In this document: positions 45,226 to 54,066 of the stretch, piece after piece
How positions within the stretch are numbered: the first letter of the stretch is position 1
Layout: each line of letters starts with the position of its first letter
Origin: Streptomyces odontomachi
GTDB taxonomy: Bacteria > Actinomycetota > Actinomycetes > Streptomycetales > Streptomycetaceae
Reading direction: 5' to 3'
NCBI RefSeq assembly: GCF_024435355.1
Contig: NZ_JAMJWG010000003.1
Location: 558,001-622,000, forward strand
Length of the DNA stretch: 64,000 bases
Program-made: the position numbers and the translations under genes
The notes under the pieces: generated by a model
Told to the model about the DNA's origin: nothing
What the model saw: only the letters and a program-made list of their open reading frames with translations
Database searches by the model: none

Positions 45226-46131
45226 TCACCATGACGCCCCCGGGTGGCTGCGGTGCAGGTGCTGCATCTCGGCGAGCATCCGCCCGAACGGCTCGGTGTG
45301 CAGCCCCTGGCGGCCCGCGCCCGCGCTCCAGGCTCCGTTTCGGGGGCCCTCCGGCACGGTCAGGGTGGCCTCCCGCAGCACGCTCGTGACGGACGCCAGC
45401 CAGTCCGACTCGAGTGCGGCCCAGTCGATCCCCGCGTCGCCGGCCGTGCCGTCCAACTCCTCCAGCTCCTCTCGCCCTTCTAGCCCCTTCAGCCCCTCCA
45501 GTGGCTGGAACATCTCGCCGGTGAACCGCCACAGGTTCCCGCACGCCGCCTGCATCCTTGCGTGGCTGACGTCCGTGCCGTCGCCGAGGCGCAGCGTCCA
45601 CTGCCGGGCGTGGTCCTGGTGGTAGTCGACTTCCTTGACCGCCTTGGCGGCCAGCGCGGTCAACGCGGCTGGCGCGGCCGGTGCGGCCGGTGCGGTCAGT
45701 GGCGTGAGGGGCGCGAGGGGCGTCGGCCTTTCGTCGGCGACGGCCGCGGACGCCAACCGTTCGTAGAGCAGCCGTTGGTAGGTGGAGAAGTAGAGCTGCC
45801 GGGCGATGGTGTGGGCGAAGTCGCCGTTCGGCTGCTCGACCAGCTGGCAGTTGCAGAAGGCGCGTTCCTCGCGGAGGTACGCCAGCTCGTCCTCGTTTCC
45901 GACGAGGGAGAGCAGCACGCGTGCCTGGCCGAGGAGGTCCAGCGCGATATTGGCCAGGGCGACCTCTTCTTCGAGGACGGGTGCGTGGCCCGCCCACTCC
46001 CCGAGCCGGTGCGAGAGCACCAGCGCGTCGTCGCCCAGCGCCAGGGCGGGCGTCTGCGGGGCCGCGGCCACGGGCGACTCGGCCGCGGATGGCTCGGTCA
46101 CAGACGGCTCGGCCACGGGCGGCTCGGTCAC
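45226..46131 (-). CDS. paaC: Phenylacetyl-CoA epoxidase structural subunit PaaC
   Basis: A 301-residue ferritin-like helical protein. It shows LALGDDALVLSHRLGEWAGH, LEEEVALANIALDLLGQARV, DELAYLREERAFCNCQLVE and KEVDYHQDHARQWTLRLGDG, the PaaC pattern. PaaC pairs with PaaA in the epoxidase core. Two segments are expanded: [20 protein letters not shown] at the N-terminus and an Ala/Pro/Thr stretch (TPLAPLTPLTAPAAPAAPAA). GTG 46131 overlaps the paaB stop. Confidence 0.93.
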   Translation of the reverse strand: MTEPPVAEPSVTEPSAAESPVAAAPQTPALALGDDALVLSHRLGEWAGHAPVLEEEVALANIALDLLGQARVLLSLVGNEDELAYLREERAFCNCQLVEQPNGDFAHTIARQLYFSTYQRLLYERLASAAVADERPTPLAPLTPLTAPAAPAAPAALTALAAKAVKEVDYHQDHARQWTLRLGDGTDVSHARMQAACGNLWRFTGEMFQPLEGLKGLEGREELEELDGTAGDAGIDWAALESDWLASVTSVLREATLTVPEGPRNGAWSAGAGRQGLHTEPFGRMLAEMQHLHRSHPGASW

Positions 46132-46631
46132 AGATGCCTCACTCCCTCCGGGATCTCGTAGAAGGTCGGGTGGCGGTAGGGCTTGTCGGCGGCCGGCTCG
46201 AAGAACGGGTCCTTTTCGTCGGGTGAGGAGGCGGTGACCGCGGTGGACGGCACCACCCAGATGGAGACGCCCTCGCCGCGGCGGGTGTAGAGATCGCGGG
46301 CATTGCGCAGCGCCAGCTGGGCGTCGGGGGCGTGCAGGCTGCCGGCATGGGTGTGCGACAGGCCGCGGCGGGCGCGTATGAAGACCTCCCACAGCGGCCA
46401 GTCCGCCATCTGGCCTGCTTCCGTACCGTGCATCCGGCCTGCTTCCGTACCGTGCGCGACCGGGTTGCTTCCTTCCGTACCGTGCGCGCCGGCGTGGGCT
46501 GCTTGTGCGCTCCGTGCGTCAGCATCACGTGCGTCAGCATCACGTGCATGAGTGCCGTCGGGAGCATGAGCGCCGTCGGGCGCATGAATGCTGCCGGGCG
46601 CATGAGTGCTGTCGGTTGCACGCGTGCTCAT
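46128..46631 (-). CDS. paaB: Phenylacetyl-CoA epoxidase subunit PaaB with repeat-derived N-terminal extension
   Basis: The last 93 residues, beginning [20 protein letters not shown] (ATG 46409), are a complete PaaB with [19 protein letters not shown] and [16 protein letters not shown]. The frame is open a further 74 codons to ATG 46631, which overlaps the paaA stop by ATGA. That extension is His/Ala/Asp-rich and made of 18-bp and 15-bp tandem repeats. If translated it is a non-conserved tail; if not, the true start is 46409, behind GGAAGCAGG. PaaB is needed for the active PaaABCE complex. Confidence 0.88.
   Translation of the reverse strand: MSTRATDSTHAPGSIHAPDGAHAPDGTHARDADARDADARSAQAAHAGAHGTEGSNPVAHGTEAGRMHGTEAGQMADWPLWEVFIRARRGLSHTHAGSLHAPDAQLALRNARDLYTRRGEGVSIWVVPSTAVTASSPDEKDPFFEPAADKPYRHPTFYEIPEGVRHL
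46514..46616. repeat. Tandem repeats in the 5' part of paaB
   Basis: Two 15-bp copies of GTGCGTCAGCATCAC (46514-46543) are followed by four 18-bp units of the type CGCATGAGTGCTGTCGGT (46545-46616). In the paaB frame they encode DADAR and six-residue HA-ending repeats. Confidence 0.85.
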
Positions 46632-47698
46632 GCCATCGCCTCGGGTTCCTGCCGGGCGGCGCCGGCGCCCGTGCTGTGCTTGCGGGCGTGGGCAGCGGCG
46701 GCGTCGCGTACCCAGGTGCCCTCCTCGTGGGCCCGGCGGCGCTGGTTGAGCCGCTGTTCGTTGCACGGGCCGTTGCCGGCGAGGACTTCGCGGAACTCGG
46801 TCCAGTCGATGGAGCCGAAGTCGTAGTGCCCGCGCTGCTCGTTCCAGACCAGGTCCGGGTCCGGGAGGCCCAGGCCGAGGGAGTCGGCCTGGGGGACGCA
46901 GGTGTCCACGAAACGCTGGCGCAGCTCGTCGTTCGAATGACGCTTGATCTTCCAGGCCATGGACTGGGCGGAGTGCGCGGACTCTCCGTCCGGCGGACCG
47001 AACATCATCAGGGAGGGCCACCACCAGCGGTTCACCGCGTCCTGCGCCATGGCGTGCTGGGCCTCGGTGCCCCGGCTGAGGGCCAGCAGCAACTCGTAGC
47101 CCTGCCGTTGGTGGAAGGACTCCTCCTTGCAGATGCGGATCATCGCGCGGGCGTAGGGGCCGTAGGAGCAGCGGCAGAGCGGCACCTGGTTGGTGATCGC
47201 GGCGCCGTCCACCAGCCAGCCGACGGCCCCGACGTCCGCCCAGGTCAGGGTGGGGTAATTGAAGATCGACGAGTATTTCTGGCGGCCCGAGTGCAGCTTG
47301 TCGAGGAGCGCGTCGCGGCCGGTGCCGAGGGTTTCCACCGCGCTGTAGAGGTACAGGCCGTGGCCTGCCTCGTCCTGGACCTTGGCCATCAGGATCGCCT
47401 TGCGCCGTAGCGAGGGGGCGCGAGCGATCCAGTTGGCCTCGGGCTGCATGCCGATGATCTCGGAGTGGGCGTGCTGCGCCATCTGGCGGGTCAGGGTGCT
47501 GCGATAGGCGTCGGGCATCCAGTCGCGGGGCTCGATGCGCTCGTCGGCCGCGACCGTCGCGTCGAAGGCGCCCTCCAGGGCTGCCGTGTCCGTGGCACGC
47601 CCCGGCGCACTACCGGGGCCCTCTTGCGCCCCGGCCGCACCGGCCGCCGCGGTGCCTGGAACGCCCTGCGTCGCCGGCTGCACGGCTGCCGTGCTCAT
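46628..47698 (-). CDS. paaA: Phenylacetyl-CoA epoxidase catalytic subunit PaaA
   Basis: A 356-residue di-iron monooxygenase subunit. Iron-binding E-x2-H motifs are visible in [17 protein letters not shown] and [17 protein letters not shown]. Other family blocks are [20 protein letters not shown] and [17 protein letters not shown]. It epoxidises the aromatic ring of phenylacetyl-CoA. The N-terminal 30 residues are Ala/Gly/Gln-rich. It is the first gene of paaABCDE; an ACCG-type palindrome lies about 75 bases upstream. Confidence 0.96.
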   Translation of the reverse strand: MSTAAVQPATQGVPGTAAAGAAGAQEGPGSAPGRATDTAALEGAFDATVAADERIEPRDWMPDAYRSTLTRQMAQHAHSEIIGMQPEANWIARAPSLRRKAILMAKVQDEAGHGLYLYSAVETLGTGRDALLDKLHSGRQKYSSIFNYPTLTWADVGAVGWLVDGAAITNQVPLCRCSYGPYARAMIRICKEESFHQRQGYELLLALSRGTEAQHAMAQDAVNRWWWPSLMMFGPPDGESAHSAQSMAWKIKRHSNDELRQRFVDTCVPQADSLGLGLPDPDLVWNEQRGHYDFGSIDWTEFREVLAGNGPCNEQRLNQRRRAHEEGTWVRDAAAAHARKHSTGAGAARQEPEAMA

Positions 47699-48209
47699 CC
47701 CGGTCCTCCCGACTCCGGTGTCCGCACAGGCCCGTCGGTCTCCCGGATCCTGTCCGGATGCGCCAGCTGCCTACCGATCGTTCGGTCCGTCGACTCCATG
47801 GTGGGTCGCAATTCCATAACGTGTCAACCCTGTGGATAACCTCAGGCCCCTGCGTCCCGTGCCCTGGGTGAGTACCGTGCTCGTGCACGTGCGGCAGCAG
47901 GGCCGTGCGCGGCAGCCCGCACGGCGGATGGCAGTTGGTGCGGCGGGGCGGTGCGGGACGGTGTGGTGGCGCGGTGCGGTGGCGGGGGATGGCCGACCAG
48001 CGGCGGTCGGCGAGAATCGGGCGCATATTCTGCGGAACCGGCCGTAGGCGGCCCCGGGCGCCGTATGCAGCAGGAAGCAGTCGTATGCGGGCGTACGCAT
48101 ATATGCAGACACGGGCATAGGCGTAGGCGCGGGCACAGGCGTAGGCATAGAGGCGTACGCGCAGGTAACTGACCGGAATCTGGCAGGAATCGAAGCAGGA
48201 ACGGACGGC
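47699..48209. other. Gene-free divergent region paaA / DUF5819
   Basis: About 510 bases. Besides the operator it has a DnaA-box-like TGTGGATAA (47831-47839). From 48040 to 48165 there is a drifting series of GCGTATGC / GGCGTAGGC units. No gene is supportable. Confidence 0.5.
47773..47786. promoter_or_regulatory. PaaR-type operator before paaA
   Basis: ACCGATCGTTCGGT, matching the core ACCGnnCGnnCGGT described for the TetR-type PaaR of Corynebacterium glutamicum. The same palindrome type occurs at 53997 and 57338. Confidence 0.8.
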
Positions 48210-49451
48210 ATGGACGCGCACGACGAGCGCACGAACCCACGACCCGAGGGGTCGGACCCTGACGCGCCACGGCCGGCAGAGACTTCCGCCAAGGCCGGGC
48301 AGGATCCCGTTCCTTCCGGCCGGGATCCGGTTCCTTCCGGTCCTTCCGGCCAGGACCCGGTTCCTTCTGGTCCTTCCGGCTCGGATCCGGTTTCTTCCGG
48401 GCAGAACCCGGTCCGGCCTGGGCAGGACCCCGTCCACCCTGGGCGGGATTCCGGCCATTCCGGGTCGGAATCTCCATCCTCGGGGCGGGAGACGCCCCTT
48501 TCCGAGCGCTCTGGCGGTCGTGCCAGTGAGGACCCTGCGAGCGAGGACGGGAACGAGGACGGAGATGGGGAGAGGGACGGGGACGGGGACGGGAACGAGG
48601 ACGGAGATGGCGAGGGGGACGGGGGTGGGAAGAGGGGCCGGGATGTGAACGAGGGCGGTCGCGCGGGTACCAGCCCGGGGATCAACGGACTGTCGTCCCG
48701 GTACCAGATCGTCGCCGCCGTGGCCTTGGCGGCCATCTGTGTGACCGCCTGCGTGCATCTCGGGATGGTCTTCCTGAGCGTGGCGCCGGCGAACACCATG
48801 ACCAAGCAGCATGGGGAGATGGTGGACGACTGGGTGCTGCCGGAGTTCGAACAGAACTGGAAGCTGTTCGCCCCCAACCCGTTGCAGCAGAACATAGCCG
48901 TGGAAGCGCGTGCCGAAGTGCGCAGTGCTTCCGGTCAGACCCGGACCACCGGCTGGTACAACATCTCGGCTCTCGACGGCGCTGCCATCGACGGCAACCC
49001 GCTCCCGAGCCACACCCAGCAGAACGAACTGCGCCGCGCCTGGGACTTCTTCGTCTCCACGCACGACAACCAGAACCGCTCCACCGGCATGCGCGGCGAG
49101 CTCTCGGAGAGCTATCTGCGCCGCATCATCATGCTGAGGCTGCAACGCCTGGACGTCGGCAAGGCGCCGGGTGAGGACGGGGCAGGCGCGACGAGCGCGA
49201 AGGGCGGAACGGGTGCGAAGGGCGGAACGGGGGAGACGGGTGCGACCGGCGGGACGATCGAGCGCATCCAGATCCGTTCGATGACTACCGGCGTGCAGCC
49301 TCCGGCCTGGAGCGGCACCGCCCCGTCCAGCGACAAGCCCTTCTACCGCACACTCTCCTGGTGGACGGTCACCTCCGCCGACGTACCGCTCAGCGGCGCC
49401 GCGGCCGGCCCCGCCCCGAAGACCACCACGACGGAGGCGAAGGCCCGGTGA
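48210..49451 (+). CDS. DUF5819 family membrane protein (SdpA-like partner)
   Basis: A 413-residue protein. The first 155 residues are disordered repeats (DPVPSGPSGQDPVPSGPSGS, then Asp/Gly/Glu runs). One membrane helix follows (IVAAVALAAICVTACVHLGM), then the DUF5819 core with WVLPEFEQNWKLFAPNPLQQ and TTGWYNISALDGAAIDGNPL. The NWxLFAPNP motif is shared by SdpA-like proteins. The gene is coupled by GTGA to an HTTM protein, the same pairing as sdpA-sdpB of Bacillus, which mature the SdpC toxin. No toxin gene is visible nearby. Function is inferred. Confidence 0.75.
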   Translation: MDAHDERTNPRPEGSDPDAPRPAETSAKAGQDPVPSGRDPVPSGPSGQDPVPSGPSGSDPVSSGQNPVRPGQDPVHPGRDSGHSGSESPSSGRETPLSERSGGRASEDPASEDGNEDGDGERDGDGDGNEDGDGEGDGGGKRGRDVNEGGRAGTSPGINGLSSRYQIVAAVALAAICVTACVHLGMVFLSVAPANTMTKQHGEMVDDWVLPEFEQNWKLFAPNPLQQNIAVEARAEVRSASGQTRTTGWYNISALDGAAIDGNPLPSHTQQNELRRAWDFFVSTHDNQNRSTGMRGELSESYLRRIIMLRLQRLDVGKAPGEDGAGATSAKGGTGAKGGTGETGATGGTIERIQIRSMTTGVQPPAWSGTAPSSDKPFYRTLSWWTVTSADVPLSGAAAGPAPKTTTTEAKAR

Positions 49452-50998
49452 CCAGCATCGAAGCGTGGTTCGCACGCGCCGTCCACCGCATCACCGCCGA
49501 GCCCCTCGCCCGCTACCAGACCGCTGTGGTCCGCATCGGCGTCTCGCTGACCTGGCTGCTGTTCCTGCTGCGCGAATTCCCGCACCGTCAGGAGCTGTAC
49601 GGGCCCGACGGCCCATGGAGCTGGTCGATAGGGCACAGGCTCATCGAGGACAACGGCGCGTTCACGGCCCTCATATGGTCCGACAGCCAGGCCTGGTTCG
49701 AGATCGTCTACGCCCTGGCGATCCTCTCCAGCGTGCTGTTGCTGCTCGGCTGGCACACCCGCGCCGCGTCGGTGCTCTTCATGGTCGGGGTGCTCTCGCT
49801 GGAGAACCGCAGCATCTTCATGAGCGACGGTGGTGACAACGTCATCCATCTGATGGCGATCTACCTGGTGCTCGTGCGGTGCGGGTCCGTCTGGTCGCTC
49901 GACGCACGCCGGGCGCGGCGCAGCGCCACGGCGCGTGCGCGGGGCTTGCGGTTGCGCGCGGAGGCTGTGGGGCCACTCCTGTGGAGCGTGCTCGGCATCG
50001 CACTCATCGTGGTGACCATCGAGGGCTTCATCAGCACGGGTTGGCTGCTGGTCTTCTGGGGCCTGTGGACGGTCCACTGCCTGTGGTGGTACGTCAACCA
50101 GGACGGACTTCGTGACCAGAACGGGCTTCGTGACCAGGGCGGGCTTCGTGGCCAGGGCGGCTCCCGTGGCCCCAACAACCCGCACGGCTCGGGTGAGTCC
50201 GCGACCGAGTTCGCGACCGAGCCCGCGACCGAGTCCGTGATCGGGTCCGCGAGCAAGACCGCGCCGAAGTCCGCGCCGAAGTCCGCGGCGGCAGCCCAGA
50301 ACGAGCCACGGCTGCTGCTCGACGTCCTTGCCAACCTCGTACACAACGCCGGCCTTCTCGTGATCATGGTCGAGACGTGCCTCATCTACTCCACGGCCGG
50401 CTGGTACAAGATCCAGGGCACTCGCTGGCAGGACGGCACGGCCGTCTACTACCCGCTGCACCTGGACTACTTCTCGCCCTGGCCGGCCCTGTCCGATCTG
50501 CTCGGCGGGCACGGCCTCGTCGTACTGCTGGCCACCTACGGGACGGTCATGGTGCAGGTGGCCTTCCCCTTCGCCCTGTTCAACCGGCGGGTGAAGAACG
50601 TGCTGCTGGTGGCCATGATCTGCGAGCACACCGTCATCGCCGTCACGCTCGGGCTGCCGTTCTTCTCGCTGGCCATGATCGCCGCCGACTCGGTCTTCAT
50701 GCCGACCGGCTTCCTGCTGTGGCTGGGCACGCAGGTGGCGCGCATCTGGAGCGCGGTGCTTCCCGGCGGGCGCCGCACGGGGACTGCCCGGCTGGCGGGC
50801 GGCGAAACCGGGTTCGCGGGGACGGACACGGGTGCCGGCGGGGGCGAGACGGACACGGGTGCCGGTGGGGGCGAGACGGACACGGAAGAGGCCCGGGCCC
50901 ACGCGGACGACTCCCCCCAGCCCGCTGTCCGGCCCACGACACCACGCCAACGCCCGGCGGACGACACCTCCGTCAACCCAGCGAAATCGCGCTCCTAG
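49448..50998 (+). CDS. HTTM-domain membrane protein (SdpB/VKGC-like)
   Basis: A 516-residue polytopic protein. HTTM features are RYQTAVVRIGVSLTWLLFLL, REFPHRQELYGPDGPWSW, LLLGWHTRAASVLFMVGVLS and ENRSIFMSDGGDNVIHLMAI, and later YSTAGWYKIQGTRWQDGTAV. The fold is related to vitamin K-dependent carboxylases and SdpB. A cytoplasmic loop near residues 220-285 is made of 18-bp and 12-bp repeats (GLRDQNGLRDQGGLRGQGG, ATEFATEPATES). The C-terminus is also repetitive. The GTG start overlaps the DUF5819 stop. Confidence 0.82.
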   Translation: MTSIEAWFARAVHRITAEPLARYQTAVVRIGVSLTWLLFLLREFPHRQELYGPDGPWSWSIGHRLIEDNGAFTALIWSDSQAWFEIVYALAILSSVLLLLGWHTRAASVLFMVGVLSLENRSIFMSDGGDNVIHLMAIYLVLVRCGSVWSLDARRARRSATARARGLRLRAEAVGPLLWSVLGIALIVVTIEGFISTGWLLVFWGLWTVHCLWWYVNQDGLRDQNGLRDQGGLRGQGGSRGPNNPHGSGESATEFATEPATESVIGSASKTAPKSAPKSAAAAQNEPRLLLDVLANLVHNAGLLVIMVETCLIYSTAGWYKIQGTRWQDGTAVYYPLHLDYFSPWPALSDLLGGHGLVVLLATYGTVMVQVAFPFALFNRRVKNVLLVAMICEHTVIAVTLGLPFFSLAMIAADSVFMPTGFLLWLGTQVARIWSAVLPGGRRTGTARLAGGETGFAGTDTGAGGGETDTGAGGGETDTEEARAHADDSPQPAVRPTTPRQRPADDTSVNPAKSRS

Positions 50999-51061
50999 AG
51001 AGGGGGCCGCTCTCCCAGAGCGTGCCCCCACGCGGGCGTGCTCCCACGCGGACTCGCCGCC

Positions 51062-51107
51062 CACGCCTACGTGCCCGCCCACGCCTACGTGTCCCGTACG
51101 TAGGCGT
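51062..51107. repeat. Direct repeat and hairpin between HTTM and SpoU genes
   Basis: CACGCCTACGTG occurs at 51062 and 51080. The second copy forms a perfect 10-bp hairpin, ACGCCTACGT (51081-51090) / ACGTAGGCGT (51098-51107), with loop GTCCCGT. It may be the terminator of the HTTM gene or an operator for the next gene. Confidence 0.6.
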
Positions 51108-51151
51108 CCCCCGCGTAGGCTGCACCTGGGAACCACGCGGGAGACGAGATC

Positions 51152-52078
51152 ATGAGGGCGCAGCGGACCGGCGCCGCGGACGGTGCCGGGCGGAACGAGA
51201 CCGTAGAGGTCGGCGTCGGGCGGCGGCACCGGCATCCACGAGATCACGCCGTACATCCACAAGATCACGCCATCCAGACCTGGCGCCGATGCGCTGACGA
51301 TGCCGTGCTGCTCGACGGGTTCCACGCCGTCAAGCACGCCGTGCGCTTCGGCGCCGAGCTGCTCGTGGCCCTGACCACCGACCTCGCCGGGACACTCGCC
51401 CTGGCGGATCAGCTCGCGCCCGATGTGCGTCCCGCGCTGGCCGCACGGCTGGTGGAGCTGCCGGGCGAGCGGATGGGCTCCCTGGTGCCGCGGCTGCACC
51501 CCACGGGGGTGGCCGCGCTGGCGGTCCGGCCCTCCCGGGAAGCCCAGTGGGACGCCCTGGCACACCGGCCGCGCACCGCCCCCGTGGTGGTCCTGGACCA
51601 GCCGCGCAACCTGGGCAATGCCGGGGCGGTGGTCCGCCTCGCCGCCGGATGCGGGGCGACGGGCGTGATCACCACCGGCCCGCTCGACCCCTGGCACCCG
51701 ACGGTGGTCCGGGGCGGCGCCGGACTGCACTTCGCGACGGCCGTGGCCCGTACGGACGTGGCAGGGCTGCCGCACGGGCCGATCCTCGCGCTGGACGCCG
51801 AGGGGGAGGACATCCGGGGCATGATGATCCCGGATGACGCCCTGCTCGCCTTCGGCTCCGAGCGCAGCGGCCTGTCCGCGGAGCTACGGGCACGCGCCGA
51901 CCGCGTGATCTCCCTGCCGATGCGCCCCCAGGTGTCCAGCTACAACCTGGCCACCAGCGTCGCCATGGTCCTCTACCACTGGTCCCTGCACTCCACCGGC
52001 ACTCACTCCACTGGCGATCACTCCACCAGCGATCACCCCACCGATGGTGTCCACCAGCGATCACCCCACCGATGGTGA
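51152..52078 (+). CDS. SpoU/TrmH-family RNA 2'-O-methyltransferase
   Basis: A 308-residue SPOUT methyltransferase. The three knot motifs are VVLDQPRNLGNAGAVVR, LLAFGSERSGLS and VISLPMRPQVSSYNLATSVA. It methylates a ribose in rRNA or tRNA; the target is not clear. The first 40 residues are low-complexity (HPRDHAVHPQDHAIQ), so the true start may be internal, although ATG 51152 has GGGAGA upstream. The last 25 residues (STGTHSTGDHSTSDHPTDG) come from a tandem repeat that contains the stop codon. Confidence 0.85.
   Translation: MRAQRTGAADGAGRNETVEVGVGRRHRHPRDHAVHPQDHAIQTWRRCADDAVLLDGFHAVKHAVRFGAELLVALTTDLAGTLALADQLAPDVRPALAARLVELPGERMGSLVPRLHPTGVAALAVRPSREAQWDALAHRPRTAPVVVLDQPRNLGNAGAVVRLAAGCGATGVITTGPLDPWHPTVVRGGAGLHFATAVARTDVAGLPHGPILALDAEGEDIRGMMIPDDALLAFGSERSGLSAELRARADRVISLPMRPQVSSYNLATSVAMVLYHWSLHSTGTHSTGDHSTSDHPTDGVHQRSPHRW
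52023..52077. repeat. 27-bp direct repeat at the 3' end of the SpoU gene
   Basis: Two identical 27-base copies (52023-52049 and 52051-52077) start CCACCAGCGATCACC and lie 28 bases apart, inside a longer series of CACTCCACCGG-like units (51985-52125). The second copy contains the stop codon. Confidence 0.85.
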
Positions 52079-52229
52079 CTTCACCGGCCGCTCCACCGAC
52101 CGTCACTCCACCGGCGGTCACTCCGACGCCGGCTCCTGAGATTCCCCCGAGCACCCGCCCCGTCTCCGGCGGCACCCGTCCGTAGCAGGCGGCACCCGTC
52201 CGCATCCGGTGGCGACGCCGGCCGCCCGG

Positions 52230-53918
52230 TCATGCCTCCCGCCGTACCTCCACCACCCGGAAACGGCCGGCCACGAACGCGCCGTCGCACAGGGTCGAGT
52301 TCGCCGACGGGTTGCCGCCGGAGCCGTGGAAGTCGGAGAACGCGGCGGTCTGGTTGACGTAGACCCCGCCCGTCAGGTTCAGGGAGAGCTGGGCGCACTC
52401 CTCCAGGCAGGCCTCTTCGACGGCCTCCATCACCTCCTGCGACGTCGAGTACGCCCCGACCGTCATGGCGCCGTGCTCACGGACCGTGCGCCGCAGCAGC
52501 TCCACCGCGGCCGCCGCCGAGTCCACGGCGATGGCGAAGGAGACCGGGCCGAACCACTCGTGGAGGAAGACGGACTCGTCGTCCGGCTTGGCGGCGTCGA
52601 GCTTGACGATCACCGGGGTGTGCACGGTGGCGTCCGGGAACTCGGGGTGGGCGATCTTCCGGGAGGCGAGGGCCACCGTGCCGAGGTCGGGGGCGGCCTT
52701 CAGGCGTGCCTTCACGTCGGGGTTGACCAGCGCTCCCAGGAGGGCGTTCGCCCGGGAGTCGTCGCCGAGCAGGCCGTCGACTGCGGCTGCCAGGTCGGCG
52801 ACGACCTCGTCGAAGGTCTTCGGGCCGGCGTCCGTGGTGATGCCGGCACGCGGGATCAGCAGGTTCTGCGGGGTGGTGCACATCTGGCCGCTGTACAGGG
52901 AGAGGGAGAAGGCCAGGTTGGCGAGCATGCCTCGGTAGTCGTCGGTGGACTCGACGAGCACCGTGTTCACCCCGGCCTTCTCGGTGTGGACCTGGGCCTG
53001 GTGGGCGTGGGTCTCCAGCCAGTCGCCGAAGGCGGTGGAGCCCGTGTAGTCGATGATCTTGATCTCGGGGCGGACGGCCAGGGTCCGGGCGATGCCCTCG
53101 CCCGGCGACTCGGCGGCCAGGGCCACCAGATTGGGGTCGAAGCCCGCCTCGGCGAGCACGTCACGGGCGATCTGGACGGTGCGCGCGAGCGGCAGTACGG
53201 CCCCCGGGTGGGGCTTGACCAGGACCGCGTTACCGGTGGCGAGGGAGGCGAAGAGGCCCGGGTAGCCGTTCCACGTCGGGAAGGTGTTACAGCCGATGAG
53301 CAGGGAGATGCCGCGTGCCACGGGCGTGAAGCTCTTGCGCAGCGCCAGCGGGTCGCGCTTGCCCTGCGGCTTGGTCCACTCCGCGGCGTCCGGGGTGCGC
53401 ACCTGCTCCGCGTAGGCGTAGGCCACCGCTTCCATGCCGCGGTCCTGGGCGTGCGGCCCGCCCGCCTGGAAGGCCATCATGAACGCCTGGCCGCTGGTGT
53501 GCATGACGGCATGCGCGAACTCATGGGTGCGTGCGCTGATCCGGGCCAGGATCTCCAGGCAGACCATGGCGCGCACCTCGGCACCCGCCTCGCGCCAGGC
53601 GCGCATCCCGGTCCGCATGGCGGGCAGCAGGACGTCGATGTCCGGGTGCGGGTAGGTCACGCCGAGGTCGATGCCGTATGGCGACTTCTCGCCATCCACC
53701 CAGGTGTCGGTGCCGGGCTGGCCGAGATCCAGTTGGGTGTTCAGGAGGGCCTCGAACGCGGCCTTCCCCTCCTCCGCGGTGAGGCTGTCTCCCTCCCCGT
53801 AGGCCTTGGGATGCTCGGGGTGCGGGGACCAGTACGCCCGGGTCCTGATCGTCTTCAGCGCCTGATCGAGGGTGGGCCGGTGGCGGGCGATCAACTCGTG
53901 TGCGGTGAGTGCGGCCAT
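52230..53918 (-). CDS. paaN: Phenylacetate-pathway aldehyde dehydrogenase PaaN
   Basis: A 562-residue aldehyde dehydrogenase of the PaaN type: LLIGCNTFPTWNGYPGLFAS, VLVKPHPGAVLPLARTVQI, IIDYTGSTAFGDWLE and the catalytic cysteine in SLYSGQMCTTPQNLLIP. It should oxidise the ring-opened semialdehyde CoA thioester. The MaoC-like hydratase domain of enterobacterial PaaZ is absent, so a separate hydrolase is needed and is not in the window. ATG 53918 has AGGAGG and GGAG upstream. It is divergent from paaH across a PaaR-type operator. Confidence 0.93.
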   Translation of the reverse strand: MAALTAHELIARHRPTLDQALKTIRTRAYWSPHPEHPKAYGEGDSLTAEEGKAAFEALLNTQLDLGQPGTDTWVDGEKSPYGIDLGVTYPHPDIDVLLPAMRTGMRAWREAGAEVRAMVCLEILARISARTHEFAHAVMHTSGQAFMMAFQAGGPHAQDRGMEAVAYAYAEQVRTPDAAEWTKPQGKRDPLALRKSFTPVARGISLLIGCNTFPTWNGYPGLFASLATGNAVLVKPHPGAVLPLARTVQIARDVLAEAGFDPNLVALAAESPGEGIARTLAVRPEIKIIDYTGSTAFGDWLETHAHQAQVHTEKAGVNTVLVESTDDYRGMLANLAFSLSLYSGQMCTTPQNLLIPRAGITTDAGPKTFDEVVADLAAAVDGLLGDDSRANALLGALVNPDVKARLKAAPDLGTVALASRKIAHPEFPDATVHTPVIVKLDAAKPDDESVFLHEWFGPVSFAIAVDSAAAAVELLRRTVREHGAMTVGAYSTSQEVMEAVEEACLEECAQLSLNLTGGVYVNQTAAFSDFHGSGGNPSANSTLCDGAFVAGRFRVVEVRREA

Positions 53919-53996
53919 GTGGGGACCAACTCCTCCTGGCGTCGGCTCTTCGTCGAACCGGCGGGTTGGGCTGGAACGGGTGACAGAGCTAGAGTA

Positions 53997-54010
53997 ACCG
54001 AACGATCGGT
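53997..54010. promoter_or_regulatory. PaaR-type operator between paaN and paaH
   Basis: ACCGAACGATCGGT matches the ACCGnnCGnnCGGT core exactly. It lies between divergent starts at 53918 and 54067, so one site can control both. A DnaA-box-like TGTGGATAA lies at 54036-54044. Confidence 0.85.
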
Positions 54011-54066
54011 CGGTACAAGGGGGGTCTGCCGAACCTGTGGATAACTCGTGCGGGAGGATCGCGAGC

